This document shows positions 52,443 to 61,400 of a stretch of 64,000 bases of DNA, piece by piece (the stretch's first letter is position 1; each line of letters starts with the position of its first letter). The position numbers and the translations under genes are program-made. Origin of the DNA: a virus; IMG/VR virus record IMGVR_UViG_3300028197_000003, positions 1 through 64,000 of that record; one strand, given 5' to 3'. The notes below the pieces were generated by a model that worked only from the letters and a program-made list of their open reading frames with translations, did no database searches and was not told the DNA's origin.

Positions 52443-52846
52443 CTCAACATTTTGATGCTATCGATAAAGCACTAGAGACTAAATCTGAAATTGTAAAAGA
52501 AACAAGAGCAATTTCAAAAAAATTGAGACCTGAAGACCCCGATAAAGATTATGAGTATTCTCGTGCTCAACTTTATAACTTAGTTGAGAAAGGACAAGAA
52601 GCAGTAAATGGTATTCTTGACGTTTGTATGGATACTCAGCACCCCAGAGCATATGAAGTTGCTGGTCAGTTGATCAAACACGTCGGTGATGTCACTGACA
52701 AAATTGTTGATTTGCAGAAAAAAATGAAAGATCTGAGTGCAGAAGATGGTCCCAAAAATGTTACTAATAATGCGTTGTTTGTAGGTAGCACAAGCGAACT
52801 ACAAAAAATGATCAAGAAGGGTCTTCTAAATAATACTGATAAGTAG
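52439..52846 (+). CDS. 16: Small terminase subunit gp16
   Basis: A 135-residue helical protein in the expected place between gp15 and gp17. SRAQLYNLVEKGQEAVNGILDVCMDTQHPRAYEVAGQLIKHVGDVTDKIVDLQKKM is the long coiled-coil hairpin of T4 gp16 (164 residues). The C-terminus ends with NNALFVGSTSELQKMIKKGL, the linker to gp17. gp16 recognises concatemeric DNA and regulates the packaging ATPase. Confidence 0.88.
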   Translation: MTQHFDAIDKALETKSEIVKETRAISKKLRPEDPDKDYEYSRAQLYNLVEKGQEAVNGILDVCMDTQHPRAYEVAGQLIKHVGDVTDKIVDLQKKMKDLSAEDGPKNVTNNALFVGSTSELQKMIKKGLLNNTDK

Positions 52847-52854
52847 TTTCTCCA

Positions 52855-53649
52855 ATGTTATACACATATAAATTACCTATCTTTGAAGCACCTGGTGATG
52901 GTTTCGCTCGCATGAGTGATGATCAGTTCATAGATTACCAGAAGAAAAATCCTGGTGCGGCAGAAAAAGCGGCACAGGTAAGAAAGCAAGCACAAGCACG
53001 TGCCAATAAATCCAACAACACATCCAACAACACATCCAACAACACATCTACAGCAAAACCTTCAGGAAAGAAGGAGGTAGGAACCAGTGCCCTTGCCAAG
53101 CGTGGCGGTATTGTCAAAAGTAATTCACAAGGCAATCAGTCTAATAAGGTTGGTGGCTCTAGTGATAGCAAGCGTGTTGGTGCTGCTGGGGGCAAGGCAG
53201 TAGACATGGGTGTGAAGAAGGTGAATGTCCGTGATGTAACTCCTGGACAAAAGAAAGTTTCTGGTTCTTCTTCTTCATCGGATTCCGTTTCAGGAGGACA
53301 AAAGAAACTTTCTAGTGGAAGTGGATCGAATCAAAACCGTCCCCCTTCTGGGGCAGGTACTGATAGAGTTGCTCAAGGTGGTGCACTTGCGAAGAGAGCA
53401 CCTGAGAAAAAGACTGGCGGACCTACCAACTACACCGCAAAGAAAAATTATGTCAAGGCGAAGAGAGTTGCTGGCAAAGTTGGTGCTGCAGCACGAGTTG
53501 CAGGAAAAGCCGCAGTTGTTGCAGGAAAAGTTGGTAAGTACGCAATTGGAAACACTGCGGCTGCTTTTGGCAAGTCTAGTTGGAAGACCGAATCTAAACA
53601 ACTAAAGACATTTGGTCAGTTCATGATTGAAAGTGAAAACGGAAAGTAA
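52855..53649 (+). CDS. Basic low-complexity protein between the terminase genes (264 aa)
   Basis: The N-terminal 60 residues (YKLPIFEAPGDGFARMSDDQFIDYQKKNPGAAEKAAQVRKQAQAR) and C-terminal 20 (LKTFGQFMIESENGK) look folded. The middle is Ser/Asn/Lys/Gly-rich low complexity with three SNNT repeats encoded by a 12-bp microsatellite, then basic stretches (KKNYVKAKRVAGKVGAAARVAGKAAVVAGKVGKYAIG). Strong positive charge suggests DNA association, possibly an internal or packaged protein. The place between genes 16 and 17 is unusual, since these usually adjoin. I recognise no family. Confidence 0.7.
   Translation: MLYTYKLPIFEAPGDGFARMSDDQFIDYQKKNPGAAEKAAQVRKQAQARANKSNNTSNNTSNNTSTAKPSGKKEVGTSALAKRGGIVKSNSQGNQSNKVGGSSDSKRVGAAGGKAVDMGVKKVNVRDVTPGQKKVSGSSSSSDSVSGGQKKLSSGSGSNQNRPPSGAGTDRVAQGGALAKRAPEKKTGGPTNYTAKKNYVKAKRVAGKVGAAARVAGKAAVVAGKVGKYAIGNTAAAFGKSSWKTESKQLKTFGQFMIESENGK
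53011..53046 (+). repeat. 12-bp microsatellite, three copies
   Basis: TCCAACAACACA is repeated exactly three times in frame, giving (SNNT)3 in the protein at 52855. Copy number could vary by slippage without breaking the frame. Confidence 0.9.
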
Positions 53650-53652
53650 TTT

Positions 53653-55311
53653 ATGACTAGGAGTGACGTATACCTTGGTAATCCTAATCTAAAAAAAGTA
53701 AATACCAAACAGGAATTTACCGAAGAAAACATCATCGAATATGTTCGATGTAAGAATGATCCCGTTTATTTTACAGAAAAATATATAAAAATTGTGAACG
53801 TGGACGAAGGTCTTGTCCCGTTCAACATGTATAAGTTTCAAAAAAAACTTATCAAAAATTTTCATCAAAACAGATTCAATATCTGTAAAATGCCTAGGCA
53901 GACTGGAAAGTCTACCACTGTTGTATCGTTTCTTCTTCACTACGCAATCTTCAATGATAACGTCAACATCGGAATCCTTGCAAACAAAGCAGCAACAGCT
54001 AGAGATCTCCTCGGCAGATTACAACTGGCGTACGAAAACCTGCCGCGCTGGATGCAGCAAGGCATTATAGCTTGGAACAAAGGATCTATGGAACTGGAGA
54101 ACGGTTCTAAGATCATTGCTGCATCTACCTCAGCATCTGCTGTCCGAGGTATGTCTTTCAACATTATCTTCCTGGACGAGTTTGCGTTTGTGGCAAACCA
54201 CTTGGCGGATGATTTCTTTGCGTCAGTATATCCTACAATCTCATCTGGTAAATCTTCTAAAGTAATTATCGTATCTACGCCTCACGGCATGAACCACTTC
54301 TACAGAATGTGGCATGATGCTGAGCGTGGTAAGAACGAGTATGTTCCTACTGAGGTACACTGGTCTGAAGTGCCAGGTAGAGATGCTAAGTGGAAAAAGC
54401 AAACTATTGCTAACACGTCAGAACAACAGTTCAAGATTGAGTTTGAGTGTGAATTCCTAGGATCTGTTGATACTTTGATAGCAGCATCAAAACTAAAAGC
54501 ACTGGTCTTTGAAGACCCAGTGAAAAGGAATGGCAAGTTATCTTTATATGAAACTCCACGTGAAAAACATGAGTACGTCATTACAGTTGACGTTGCACGT
54601 GGTGTAGGCAAAGACTATAGCACGTTCTGTGTTTTTGATATCACAGAGTATCCATATAAAATTGTAGGAGTTTATAGGGACAATGAAATCAAACCCATGA
54701 TCTTCCCATCAATTATTGAGGAAGTGGGTAGGGCATACAACAACGCACATGTTCTGGCAGAAGTCAATGACATCGGTGATCAGGTGGCATCTATTTTGTT
54801 CTATGACTTGGAGTATGAAAACCTGTTGATGGTTGCCATGCGTGGGCGTGCAGGTCAGCAAGTTGGTTCTGGGTTCTCTGGTGTCAAGACTCAGTTGGGT
54901 GTGAAGATGAGTCAGGTCACCAAGAAGGTGGGTTGCTCTAACCTCAAAACTCTGGTTGAGGATGACAAACTAATCTTCTGCGACTACAACATCATTGCAG
55001 AACTGACAACGTTCATCCAGAAGAAACAGTCGTTTGAGGCAGAGGAAGGTTGTAATGATGACCTTGCTATGTGCCTGGTTATCTTTGCATGGTTAGTTGC
55101 ACAGGATTATTTCAAGGAGATGACGGACCAAGATGTTCGTAAAAAAATATATGATGAACAGAAGAATGCTATTGAACAAGACATGGCACCTTTCGGTTTT
55201 GTATGCGACGGTTTTGATGAGATGGGTGGGGAAAGTATAGAGTCAGACGGTACGATTTGGAAAACTGATGAGTATGGAGATCGCTCTTACATGTGGGAGT
55301 ACCATTCCTAA
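53653..55311 (+). CDS. 17: Large terminase subunit gp17
   Basis: A 552-residue packaging motor (T4 gp17 610). Walker A is RQTGKST at 82-88, Walker B is IIFLDEF with the catalytic glutamate at 176, and coupling motif IIVSTPHG lies at 205-212. The C-terminal nuclease has the acidic TVDVARGVGKDYSTF motif with D313 as the first carboxylate and NDDLAMCLV near residue 475. The ATPase drives DNA into the prohead through gp20, and the nuclease cuts the concatemer. Full-length by eye. Confidence 0.95.
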   Translation: MTRSDVYLGNPNLKKVNTKQEFTEENIIEYVRCKNDPVYFTEKYIKIVNVDEGLVPFNMYKFQKKLIKNFHQNRFNICKMPRQTGKSTTVVSFLLHYAIFNDNVNIGILANKAATARDLLGRLQLAYENLPRWMQQGIIAWNKGSMELENGSKIIAASTSASAVRGMSFNIIFLDEFAFVANHLADDFFASVYPTISSGKSSKVIIVSTPHGMNHFYRMWHDAERGKNEYVPTEVHWSEVPGRDAKWKKQTIANTSEQQFKIEFECEFLGSVDTLIAASKLKALVFEDPVKRNGKLSLYETPREKHEYVITVDVARGVGKDYSTFCVFDITEYPYKIVGVYRDNEIKPMIFPSIIEEVGRAYNNAHVLAEVNDIGDQVASILFYDLEYENLLMVAMRGRAGQQVGSGFSGVKTQLGVKMSQVTKKVGCSNLKTLVEDDKLIFCDYNIIAELTTFIQKKQSFEAEEGCNDDLAMCLVIFAWLVAQDYFKEMTDQDVRKKIYDEQKNAIEQDMAPFGFVCDGFDEMGGESIESDGTIWKTDEYGDRSYMWEYHS

Positions 55312-55318
55312 AGTCCCA

Positions 55319-55341
55319 CTAAATAACCTTTTCCCTAAATA
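55319..55341 (+). promoter_or_regulatory. Tandem late-promoter-like motifs before gene 18
   Basis: CTAAATA occurs at 55319-55325 and again at 55335-55341, 35 bases before the sheath gene ATG. Two copies suit the high demand for sheath protein. Confidence 0.7.
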
Positions 55342-55375
55342 TCTCTAGTCATCGTAGGGACAACAGGGAGTTAGA

Positions 55376-57556
55376 ATGGCACTTCGATTAGCATCTCCGG
55401 GTATTTCTATACGGGAAGTTGACCTAACTCGTGGTGGCGTTGATTTTACAACCAACGTCGTAGCAGGTTTTGTCGGTCCCTTTCGGAAAGGACCCGTAAA
55501 CGAGATTACTCGTATCAATAACGAGAAAGAACTCGTTGATGTTTTCGGGCAACCGGGAATTGGCAAGTCTGATTATCATTATGAGGTTTTTCTTTCCGCA
55601 TCACACTTCCTCTCATATGGAGGAAAATTAGATGTGGTACGTTGCAAGGGTGGAGACCTTGTAAACGCAAACGCAGCGGCTGGTTACGCACATACCACCA
55701 ACCTTTTGGTTGAAAATGAGGACGATTATTACAACAATCAAGCAGACGATCTTCACTGGTACTTTGCTGCTAAGAACCCTGGTGCTTGGTCAAACCAAGT
55801 AAAAGTCGCAGTTATCGATAACTTCGCTGACCAGACTGTTACCCCTACACTACAAACTGGCACCATTGCATCCAACGTGGCCGTTGGTATGGGTGTCACT
55901 CAGCATCTGACAGGACAAACTGTTGGTCTGGGAACGGTGACTGCCGCAACAGGTGTCCTAAAAGGTATCGTTACTGCCAAGACTGCTACAACAGTAGATA
56001 TTCGAGTTGTTAGCACAGTTATTGCAGGAACTGAAACTATTGTTGATTATCAGCAAAACTCCCAACGCGAATTCAAGACGGGTTCTCCCCTGAACTTCGT
56101 GAACAGTTCTGGAAACACTACTGCCATGGGGCAGACAGCTACTACTGCTGACTGGTACAACTCCCAAAACATTCTAACCAGTATTGCTGATGGTGGTACT
56201 GACTTAGTTACCTTACCTTGGCGCTCTGTTCTGAACCGTCCTCAGACCAGCAACTATACTTCAAATCGTGATGGCAACAATGATTCCCTTCACATTGTAG
56301 TTGTTGATGCTGGTGGTCAGGTAACTGGTGATGTAGGTTCTGTTCTAGAGAAGTTCGGCAACTTGTCTAAGTCCAGCGACGCTGAAGTTGCTGGTGGTCG
56401 TGATATTTACTACAAAGATTACATTGCTGAGAACTCTGCTTATCTCTGGGCAGGTGTTTCTCTGGTAAATGGAACTGACACTTTCAACAACACTGCACCT
56501 ATTGCTTCTGGATTTAGTGCTGGGTTTACGCCTCTCACCTCTGGTGCTGGTGCATGGGGTCAAGAATCTAAGGACCTCAAGTTCAACCTCGTAGGTAATG
56601 TCAAGTACACCCTTCTGGGTGGTCTGGACTACACCGGTATCGGAGTGTTCGATGCACCTCTAGGAGACCTCCTAACGTCTTATAACAAGTTTGCCGATCC
56701 TGTGGACAGCGACATTCGCTTCCTCCTTCAGGGTGGTGCATTCAAATCTAAAGAAGAAGAGCAGGCAAAAGCAAACAAGATGATCCAAATCTGCGAACTG
56801 CGGAAGGATTGTATTGCGTTTATTTCACCCTGCCGGAGTTCTCAAGTCAATGTGACTGAGTCTTCTGACAAACTGAAGAACACTCTTGAGTTCTTCTCAC
56901 CCATCACCTCCAGTTCATACGCCGTCTTTGACTCTGGTTACCAGTACGTATACGACCGCTTCAACAGGCAGTTCGTTTACATGCCGATTTCTGCTGACAT
57001 TGCTGGACTTTGTGCACGGACTGACCGGGATAATTTCCCTTGGTTCTCTCCTGCAGGTCAGGTGCGTGGTGGTTTGAACTTTGCTATCAAACTGGCGTTC
57101 AATCCTGGTCAGGATTCCCGAGATCAGCTTTATTCAAACCGGATCAACCCTGTCATCTCTCAACCTGGTGGCGGTATTATCCTGTTCGGAGACAAGACGG
57201 GTCTTTCCTTCGAGAGTGCGTTTGATCGCATCAACGTTCGTCGCCTCTTCATCACCCTGGAGAAAGCGATTGAGAACGCTGCTAAGTCTCAACTCTTTGA
57301 ACTCAATGATGCTGGAACTCGTTCCAACTTCATCAACATTGTCGAACCTTTCCTCCGCGACGTGCAAGCGAAGCGTGGTCTAACCGACTTCCTGCTCGTC
57401 TGTGATGAGACGAACAACACCCCCGATGCAATTGACCGCAATGAGTTTATTGCTGACATCTACCTCAAACCCGCCCGCTCGATCAACTTCATTGGTCTGA
57501 CGTTTGTTGCTACCCGCACTGGCGTTAGCTTTAGCGAAGTCGTCGGCACCGTCTGA
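55376..57556 (+). CDS. 18: Tail sheath protein gp18
   Basis: A 726-residue contractile sheath subunit (T4 gp18 659). The N-terminus LRLASPGISIREVDLTRG and VVAGFVGPFRKGPVNEITRINNEKELVDVFGQP are family hallmarks, as is FVYMPISADIAGLCARTDRDNFPWFSPAGQVRGG in the C-terminal domain, followed by RRLFITLEKAIENAAKSQLFE. An inserted variable domain occupies roughly residues 130-290. Two late promoters precede it. Codon use becomes GC-richer toward the 3' end, as in other highly made phage proteins. Confidence 0.95.
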   Translation: MALRLASPGISIREVDLTRGGVDFTTNVVAGFVGPFRKGPVNEITRINNEKELVDVFGQPGIGKSDYHYEVFLSASHFLSYGGKLDVVRCKGGDLVNANAAAGYAHTTNLLVENEDDYYNNQADDLHWYFAAKNPGAWSNQVKVAVIDNFADQTVTPTLQTGTIASNVAVGMGVTQHLTGQTVGLGTVTAATGVLKGIVTAKTATTVDIRVVSTVIAGTETIVDYQQNSQREFKTGSPLNFVNSSGNTTAMGQTATTADWYNSQNILTSIADGGTDLVTLPWRSVLNRPQTSNYTSNRDGNNDSLHIVVVDAGGQVTGDVGSVLEKFGNLSKSSDAEVAGGRDIYYKDYIAENSAYLWAGVSLVNGTDTFNNTAPIASGFSAGFTPLTSGAGAWGQESKDLKFNLVGNVKYTLLGGLDYTGIGVFDAPLGDLLTSYNKFADPVDSDIRFLLQGGAFKSKEEEQAKANKMIQICELRKDCIAFISPCRSSQVNVTESSDKLKNTLEFFSPITSSSYAVFDSGYQYVYDRFNRQFVYMPISADIAGLCARTDRDNFPWFSPAGQVRGGLNFAIKLAFNPGQDSRDQLYSNRINPVISQPGGGIILFGDKTGLSFESAFDRINVRRLFITLEKAIENAAKSQLFELNDAGTRSNFINIVEPFLRDVQAKRGLTDFLLVCDETNNTPDAIDRNEFIADIYLKPARSINFIGLTFVATRTGVSFSEVVGTV

Positions 57557-57575
57557 TCAATAGGAGAATCAACTA

Positions 57576-58211
57576 ATGGCTTTAGATAGGAACATTTTTT
57601 CCATACCAAACAACGAACGATCTATTGATTCGTTCAAGTCTCGTCTGACGGGCGGCGGTGCTCGCGCTAATCTGTTTGAGGTTGAACTAAACTTCCCTCG
57701 GGGAGTTGGCATCTTTGATGAAGAAATCGAAGACACCACATACCGGATGATGATCAAGGGAGCACAACTCCCTGCTTCAAATATCCAGGAAGTGCTTGTC
57801 CCCTTCCGGGGTCGTCAACTCAAAGTTGCTGGGGATCGTCGTTTCGATCCTTGGACCATCAGTGTAATCAACGATGGTGACTTCAAACTCCGCGAAGCAT
57901 TTGAGCGGTGGTCAAACTTTATCACCAAAGTGTCTGATGGTTCTGGAACTGTCAACCCCAGTGAGTATTATGCTGACTGGACTGTGAACCAATTGGGTCG
58001 TGCAAGCACGAACCTCAATGTTCAGGGTAAGGACAACCCCGCACAACTTCCTGTGCTGCGTCGTTACTCAATGAAGGGTTGCTGGCCTAGTTCTGTTGGT
58101 GCTGTTGAGTTGTCTTACGACTCGGCAGATACCATCGAAGAATTCCAGGTTACCCTGCAAGTTCAGTGGTGGGCTGCTTACGACAGCAATAACGGTGATT
58201 CTGTGGTCTGA
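57576..58211 (+). CDS. 19: Tail tube protein gp19
   Basis: A 211-residue tail-tube homologue (T4 gp19 163). Landmarks are GGARANLFEVELNFP, MIKGAQLPASNIQEVLVPFRGRQLKVAGDRRFDPWTISVINDGDF, and the C-terminal EFQVTLQVQWW. AGGAG at 57563-57567 is a good ribosome-binding site. The subunits stack as hexamers inside the sheath. It is about 50 residues longer than in T4, mainly through loops. Confidence 0.95.
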   Translation: MALDRNIFSIPNNERSIDSFKSRLTGGGARANLFEVELNFPRGVGIFDEEIEDTTYRMMIKGAQLPASNIQEVLVPFRGRQLKVAGDRRFDPWTISVINDGDFKLREAFERWSNFITKVSDGSGTVNPSEYYADWTVNQLGRASTNLNVQGKDNPAQLPVLRRYSMKGCWPSSVGAVELSYDSADTIEEFQVTLQVQWWAAYDSNNGDSVV

Positions 58212-58217
58212 TAAATA
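58211..58217 (+). promoter_or_regulatory. Late-promoter-like motif ATAAATA
   Basis: TGATAAATATATTG overlaps the stop codon of gene 19 and lies 29 bases before the gene 20 ATG. Confidence 0.65.
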
Positions 58218-58245
58218 TATTGATTAGACTAACACCCCTATTATT

Positions 58246-59904
58246 ATGACCAAACTTTTTGGTTTTTCAATTGATGATGAATCAAAAAAATCGAAAGGTA
58301 TAATCAGCCCTGTCGCTCCTAACAAGGAAGACGGATCTGATTACTACCTTTCTTCGGGTTTTTATGGACAGTATGTTGATATCGAAGGTGTCTTCAGGAC
58401 CGAGTTCGATATCATCAAACGCTACAGGGATATGTCCCTGCATCCAGAATGTGACACTGCTGTAGAGCACGTAGTCAATGAGGCAATTGTCTCAGATCTA
58501 AATGATTCCCCAGTGGAAATTGACCTTGACAACCTTCAAGTCGGGCAATCTCTCAAGAATGTTATTCGTGATGAATTCAAGAGTGTAAAAGATCTTCTTG
58601 AATTTGATAAGAAGTCGCATGAAATTTTCCGCAACTGGTATGTGGATGGGCGACTGTATTACCACAAGGTAATTGACGTACAGAAACCTGACGAAGGTAT
58701 CAAAGAAATTAGATATATCGACGCCCTCAAGATCAAGTTGATGAGGATCAAACCCAATGAAAGGGGTAAGGGTGTTCCTGATATGCCCATGCCGGATAAC
58801 GCTGCAATTAGTGTTACCAAAGATACTAAGATTCAAGAATTTTACACGTACTACCCTGCAGGTGTAGCGCAGAAGTATGGTTCTGTTGCAGGTAAGGGCG
58901 TACGAATCGCTAAGGATTCTATCTGTCATGTCACCTCTGGTCTGATTGATCGTAATAAGAAACTTACCCTATCTTACCTCCACAAAGCAATCAAAGGTTT
59001 GAACCAACTGCGGATGATTGAGGACTCCCTTGTCATCTACCGTATGTCACGGGCACCTGAACGTCGCATTTTCTACATTGATGTTGGTAACTTACCAAAG
59101 GTCAAGGCAGAGCAGTATTTACGGGACGTAATGAGTCGTTACCGTAACAAGTTGGTGTATGACGCTAACACTGGTGAAGTCAAAGACGACAAGAAGTTCA
59201 TGTCAATGTTGGAAGACTTCTGGCTTCCTCGCCGTGAAGGTGGTCGTGGTACAGAAATTACTACACTGCCTGGTGGACAGAATCTTGGCGAACTTGCTGA
59301 TATTGAATACTTCCAGAAGAAACTGTATCGTTCATTGAACGTTCCTGAGTCCCGCATCGCAGGTGACAGTGGATTCAACATGGGTCGCTCTAGTGAAATC
59401 CTTCGCGACGAACTGATGTTCAGTAAGTTCGTGGGTCGTCTCCGTAAACGTTTCTCTGCATTGTTCCTTGATCTACTAAAAACTCAGTTGATCCTCAAGA
59501 ACATCGTTACTCCCGAAGATTGGGAGAAGATGGCAGAGCATATTCAGTTTGATTATTTGTATGACAATCACTTTGCAGAACTCAAAGAAACTGAGTTGAT
59601 GAATGAAAGATTGAATGTCATGGTTCAAATTGAACCTTACATCGGTACCTACTACTCACGTGATTATGTGAAACGTAAGGTCTTACGTCAGACCGACGAA
59701 GAGATTATTGAGATGACACAGGAGATGGAAGAGGAAAATGCAACAGGGGAAGGAGTGCCGTTAGAAACTCAAAATGCAATCATGCAAGGTCAGATTGAGA
59801 ACGGTCAAATTGGTAATAATCAGAACGGTGCATCGGGTAAAGTCCCCACTGATCCTAATGATGGTGATGCGCCCCTTCTAGATATCAAGAAAGCCAAGAT
59901 ATAA
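58246..59904 (+). CDS. 20: Portal vertex protein gp20
   Basis: A 552-residue portal (T4 gp20 524). Highly conserved landmarks are YRDMSLHPECDTAVEHVVNEAIV, VDGRLYYHKVID, SGLIDRNKKLTLSYLHKAIKGLNQLRMIEDSLVIYRMSRAPERRIFYIDVGNLPK, and FWLPRREGGRGTEITTLPGGQNLGELADIEYFQKKLYRSLNVPESRI. These are the regions commonly used as cyanomyovirus diversity markers. The portal dodecamer sits at one head vertex and docks gp17 and then the neck. Confidence 0.96.
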   Translation: MTKLFGFSIDDESKKSKGIISPVAPNKEDGSDYYLSSGFYGQYVDIEGVFRTEFDIIKRYRDMSLHPECDTAVEHVVNEAIVSDLNDSPVEIDLDNLQVGQSLKNVIRDEFKSVKDLLEFDKKSHEIFRNWYVDGRLYYHKVIDVQKPDEGIKEIRYIDALKIKLMRIKPNERGKGVPDMPMPDNAAISVTKDTKIQEFYTYYPAGVAQKYGSVAGKGVRIAKDSICHVTSGLIDRNKKLTLSYLHKAIKGLNQLRMIEDSLVIYRMSRAPERRIFYIDVGNLPKVKAEQYLRDVMSRYRNKLVYDANTGEVKDDKKFMSMLEDFWLPRREGGRGTEITTLPGGQNLGELADIEYFQKKLYRSLNVPESRIAGDSGFNMGRSSEILRDELMFSKFVGRLRKRFSALFLDLLKTQLILKNIVTPEDWEKMAEHIQFDYLYDNHFAELKETELMNERLNVMVQIEPYIGTYYSRDYVKRKVLRQTDEEIIEMTQEMEEENATGEGVPLETQNAIMQGQIENGQIGNNQNGASGKVPTDPNDGDAPLLDIKKAKI

Positions 59905-59907
59905 ATA
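59901..59907 (+). promoter_or_regulatory. Late-promoter-like motif ATAAATA
   Basis: ATATAAATAACC overlaps the stop codon of gene 20 and lies 26 bases before the ATG at 59934. Confidence 0.65.
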
Positions 59908-59933
59908 ACCTTTAGCGTTTCTACTACTTCGTA

Positions 59934-60152
59934 ATGGATACTGATCAACTTCTCGATATGATGGGTTCTAAAGAATCCACTCCCAGTGAAATTCATGATG
60001 CCATCAAAGCTTTGTTGACTCAAAAAGCTGCCGACACAGTAGGAGAAGTTACTCCTGCTGTTGCGGCAGGTATTTTTGGAGATACTTCAGGTGAAGATGC
60101 TCCAACAGATGAAGTAGAAACTGAAACTGAAACCGAAGAGGAGTCCGAGTGA
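59934..60152 (+). CDS. 67: Prohead core protein gp67-like
   Basis: A 72-residue protein with an acidic tail of alternating Glu and Thr (DEVETETETEEESE) after a helical N-terminus (MDTDQLLDMMGSKESTPSEIHDAIKALLTQKAAD). T4 gp67 is an 80-residue acidic core protein encoded between genes 20 and 21, so position, size and charge agree. gp67 is cleaved to internal peptides by gp21 during maturation. Its stop overlaps the next ATG (TGATG). Confidence 0.75.
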   Translation: MDTDQLLDMMGSKESTPSEIHDAIKALLTQKAADTVGEVTPAVAAGIFGDTSGEDAPTDEVETETETEEESE

Positions 60153-60709
60153 TGCAAGCACTGAAACTTGTAGCCGACCATGGTGAACTGTCAAGTAATG
60201 ATGCAACCACGGTTGCGTCCAGTGCTATCACTATTCAAAGTGGTCTGTTATATCTGGCATGTAGTTCTGAGAAAAAAAGTGGACACATCTCTGTGTGTAA
60301 CACTGTCGCAGAAGCTGGCATCGGATCGTTTCATATCGAGAAAGGACAAGGGTTCCTCTATCGTTATGGTCACCCGGCACATGCCAAGATCACTGGTGTC
60401 ACTAAAGGTGCAACCACGGTCATGGCGATCGATTTTGTAGACACCAAAATCAGTGTAGGAGATTTCGTAACTATGACCGGCGCTGCTGTCGGAGCATATA
60501 ACAGCACTTTAGCACACGTTGAAGTGACTGCGATTTCTGATCCTCAATCATATAATGCTTACTCTAAGACCATTACGGTCGATGCTGACACAGCATCATT
60601 AGGAGATTTTACTGGAACTGCAGAGATTTCTAAGTCCGTCATTGTGCGGCTTGCCCCTGAAACTTCTGATGGTTGCACTATGCATGTACACGAGGTCAAT
60701 CTAGCATGA
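60152..60709 (+). CDS. Virion-type beta protein between prohead core and protease genes (185 aa)
   Basis: ATG 60152 overlaps the stop of the gp67-like gene; the GTG one codon upstream is less likely. The 185-residue product is a beta-rich protein with DGHGQLSS..TVASSAITI, VCNTVAEAGIGSFHIEKGQGFLYRYG, and VEVTAIS turns. It ends with TSDGCTMHVHEVNLA. I do not recognise the family. It lies where T4 has gene 68, a core protein, but the composition is unlike an acidic or helical scaffold. It may be a capsid-surface protein. Coupled to gene 21. Confidence 0.65.
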   Translation: MQALKLVADHGELSSNDATTVASSAITIQSGLLYLACSSEKKSGHISVCNTVAEAGIGSFHIEKGQGFLYRYGHPAHAKITGVTKGATTVMAIDFVDTKISVGDFVTMTGAAVGAYNSTLAHVEVTAISDPQSYNAYSKTITVDADTASLGDFTGTAEISKSVIVRLAPETSDGCTMHVHEVNLA

Positions 60710-61353
60710 AACTTATCTCAGAAGAAATTGAAGCAGTAGATATTCTTACCGAAGAGAAAGACGGTAAGAAAACTCTGTATATTCAAGGACCTTTTCTCCA
60801 AGCAGAAGTTGTAAACCGGAACAAACGGTGCTATGGCCTCGGCACTATGGTCAAAGAGGTTGCTCGTTACAACGATTCTTATACCAATAAGGGTCGTGCC
60901 CTTGGTGAACTGGGTCACCCAGATGGTCCCCAGATCAATCTGGATCGAGTGTCCCACAAGATTGTGTCGTTGACTCAAGAAGGTAATAACTTTGTAGGTA
61001 AGGCACAAATTTTGTCTACCCCCATGGGCAAAATTGCTGAGTCTCTCATTAGTGAGGGTGTAAAACTTGGCGTTTCCTCTAGGGGAATGGGATCCATTAC
61101 TCAGCGTGATGGTATCAGTTATGTTGGCGAAGATTTTATGCTCGCCACCGCTGCTGATATTGTTGCCGATCCTTCTGCTCCCGACGCTTTTGTGGACGGA
61201 ATTATGGAAGGAAAGGAATGGGTCTGGGAAGGTAGTGTACTTCGCGAAAAGTCTTGTAAGGCAATTGAAGAGAGTATAAATACCGCTGTAGACGAAGGAG
61301 TGCTTGAGGCACACAAGTTGCGCCTTTTTGCACAATTCCTTTCAGATCTATAA
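60706..61353 (+). CDS. 21: Prohead core scaffold and protease gp21
   Basis: ATG 60706 (MKLISEEIEAVDILTEE) overlaps the preceding stop (ATGA) and is preferred over the upstream frame start. The 215-residue product matches T4 gp21 (212). H71 in ALGELGHPDG and S124 or S125 in LGVSSRGMGSI are the His and Ser of this herpes-fold protease. YGLGTMVKEVARYNDSY is also conserved. It cleaves core proteins and the capsid N-terminus after assembly. Confidence 0.94.
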   Translation: MKLISEEIEAVDILTEEKDGKKTLYIQGPFLQAEVVNRNKRCYGLGTMVKEVARYNDSYTNKGRALGELGHPDGPQINLDRVSHKIVSLTQEGNNFVGKAQILSTPMGKIAESLISEGVKLGVSSRGMGSITQRDGISYVGEDFMLATAADIVADPSAPDAFVDGIMEGKEWVWEGSVLREKSCKAIEESINTAVDEGVLEAHKLRLFAQFLSDL

Positions 61354-61357
61354 AACT

Positions 61358-61364
61358 CTAAATA
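61358..61364 (+). promoter_or_regulatory. Late-promoter-like motif CTAAATA
   Basis: ACTCTAAATAATAAC lies 36 bases before the gene 22 ATG, in the 47-base gap after gene 21. Confidence 0.65.
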
Positions 61365-61400
61365 ATAACAGCAATAACTAGGACTTACGGAAACTAACCG

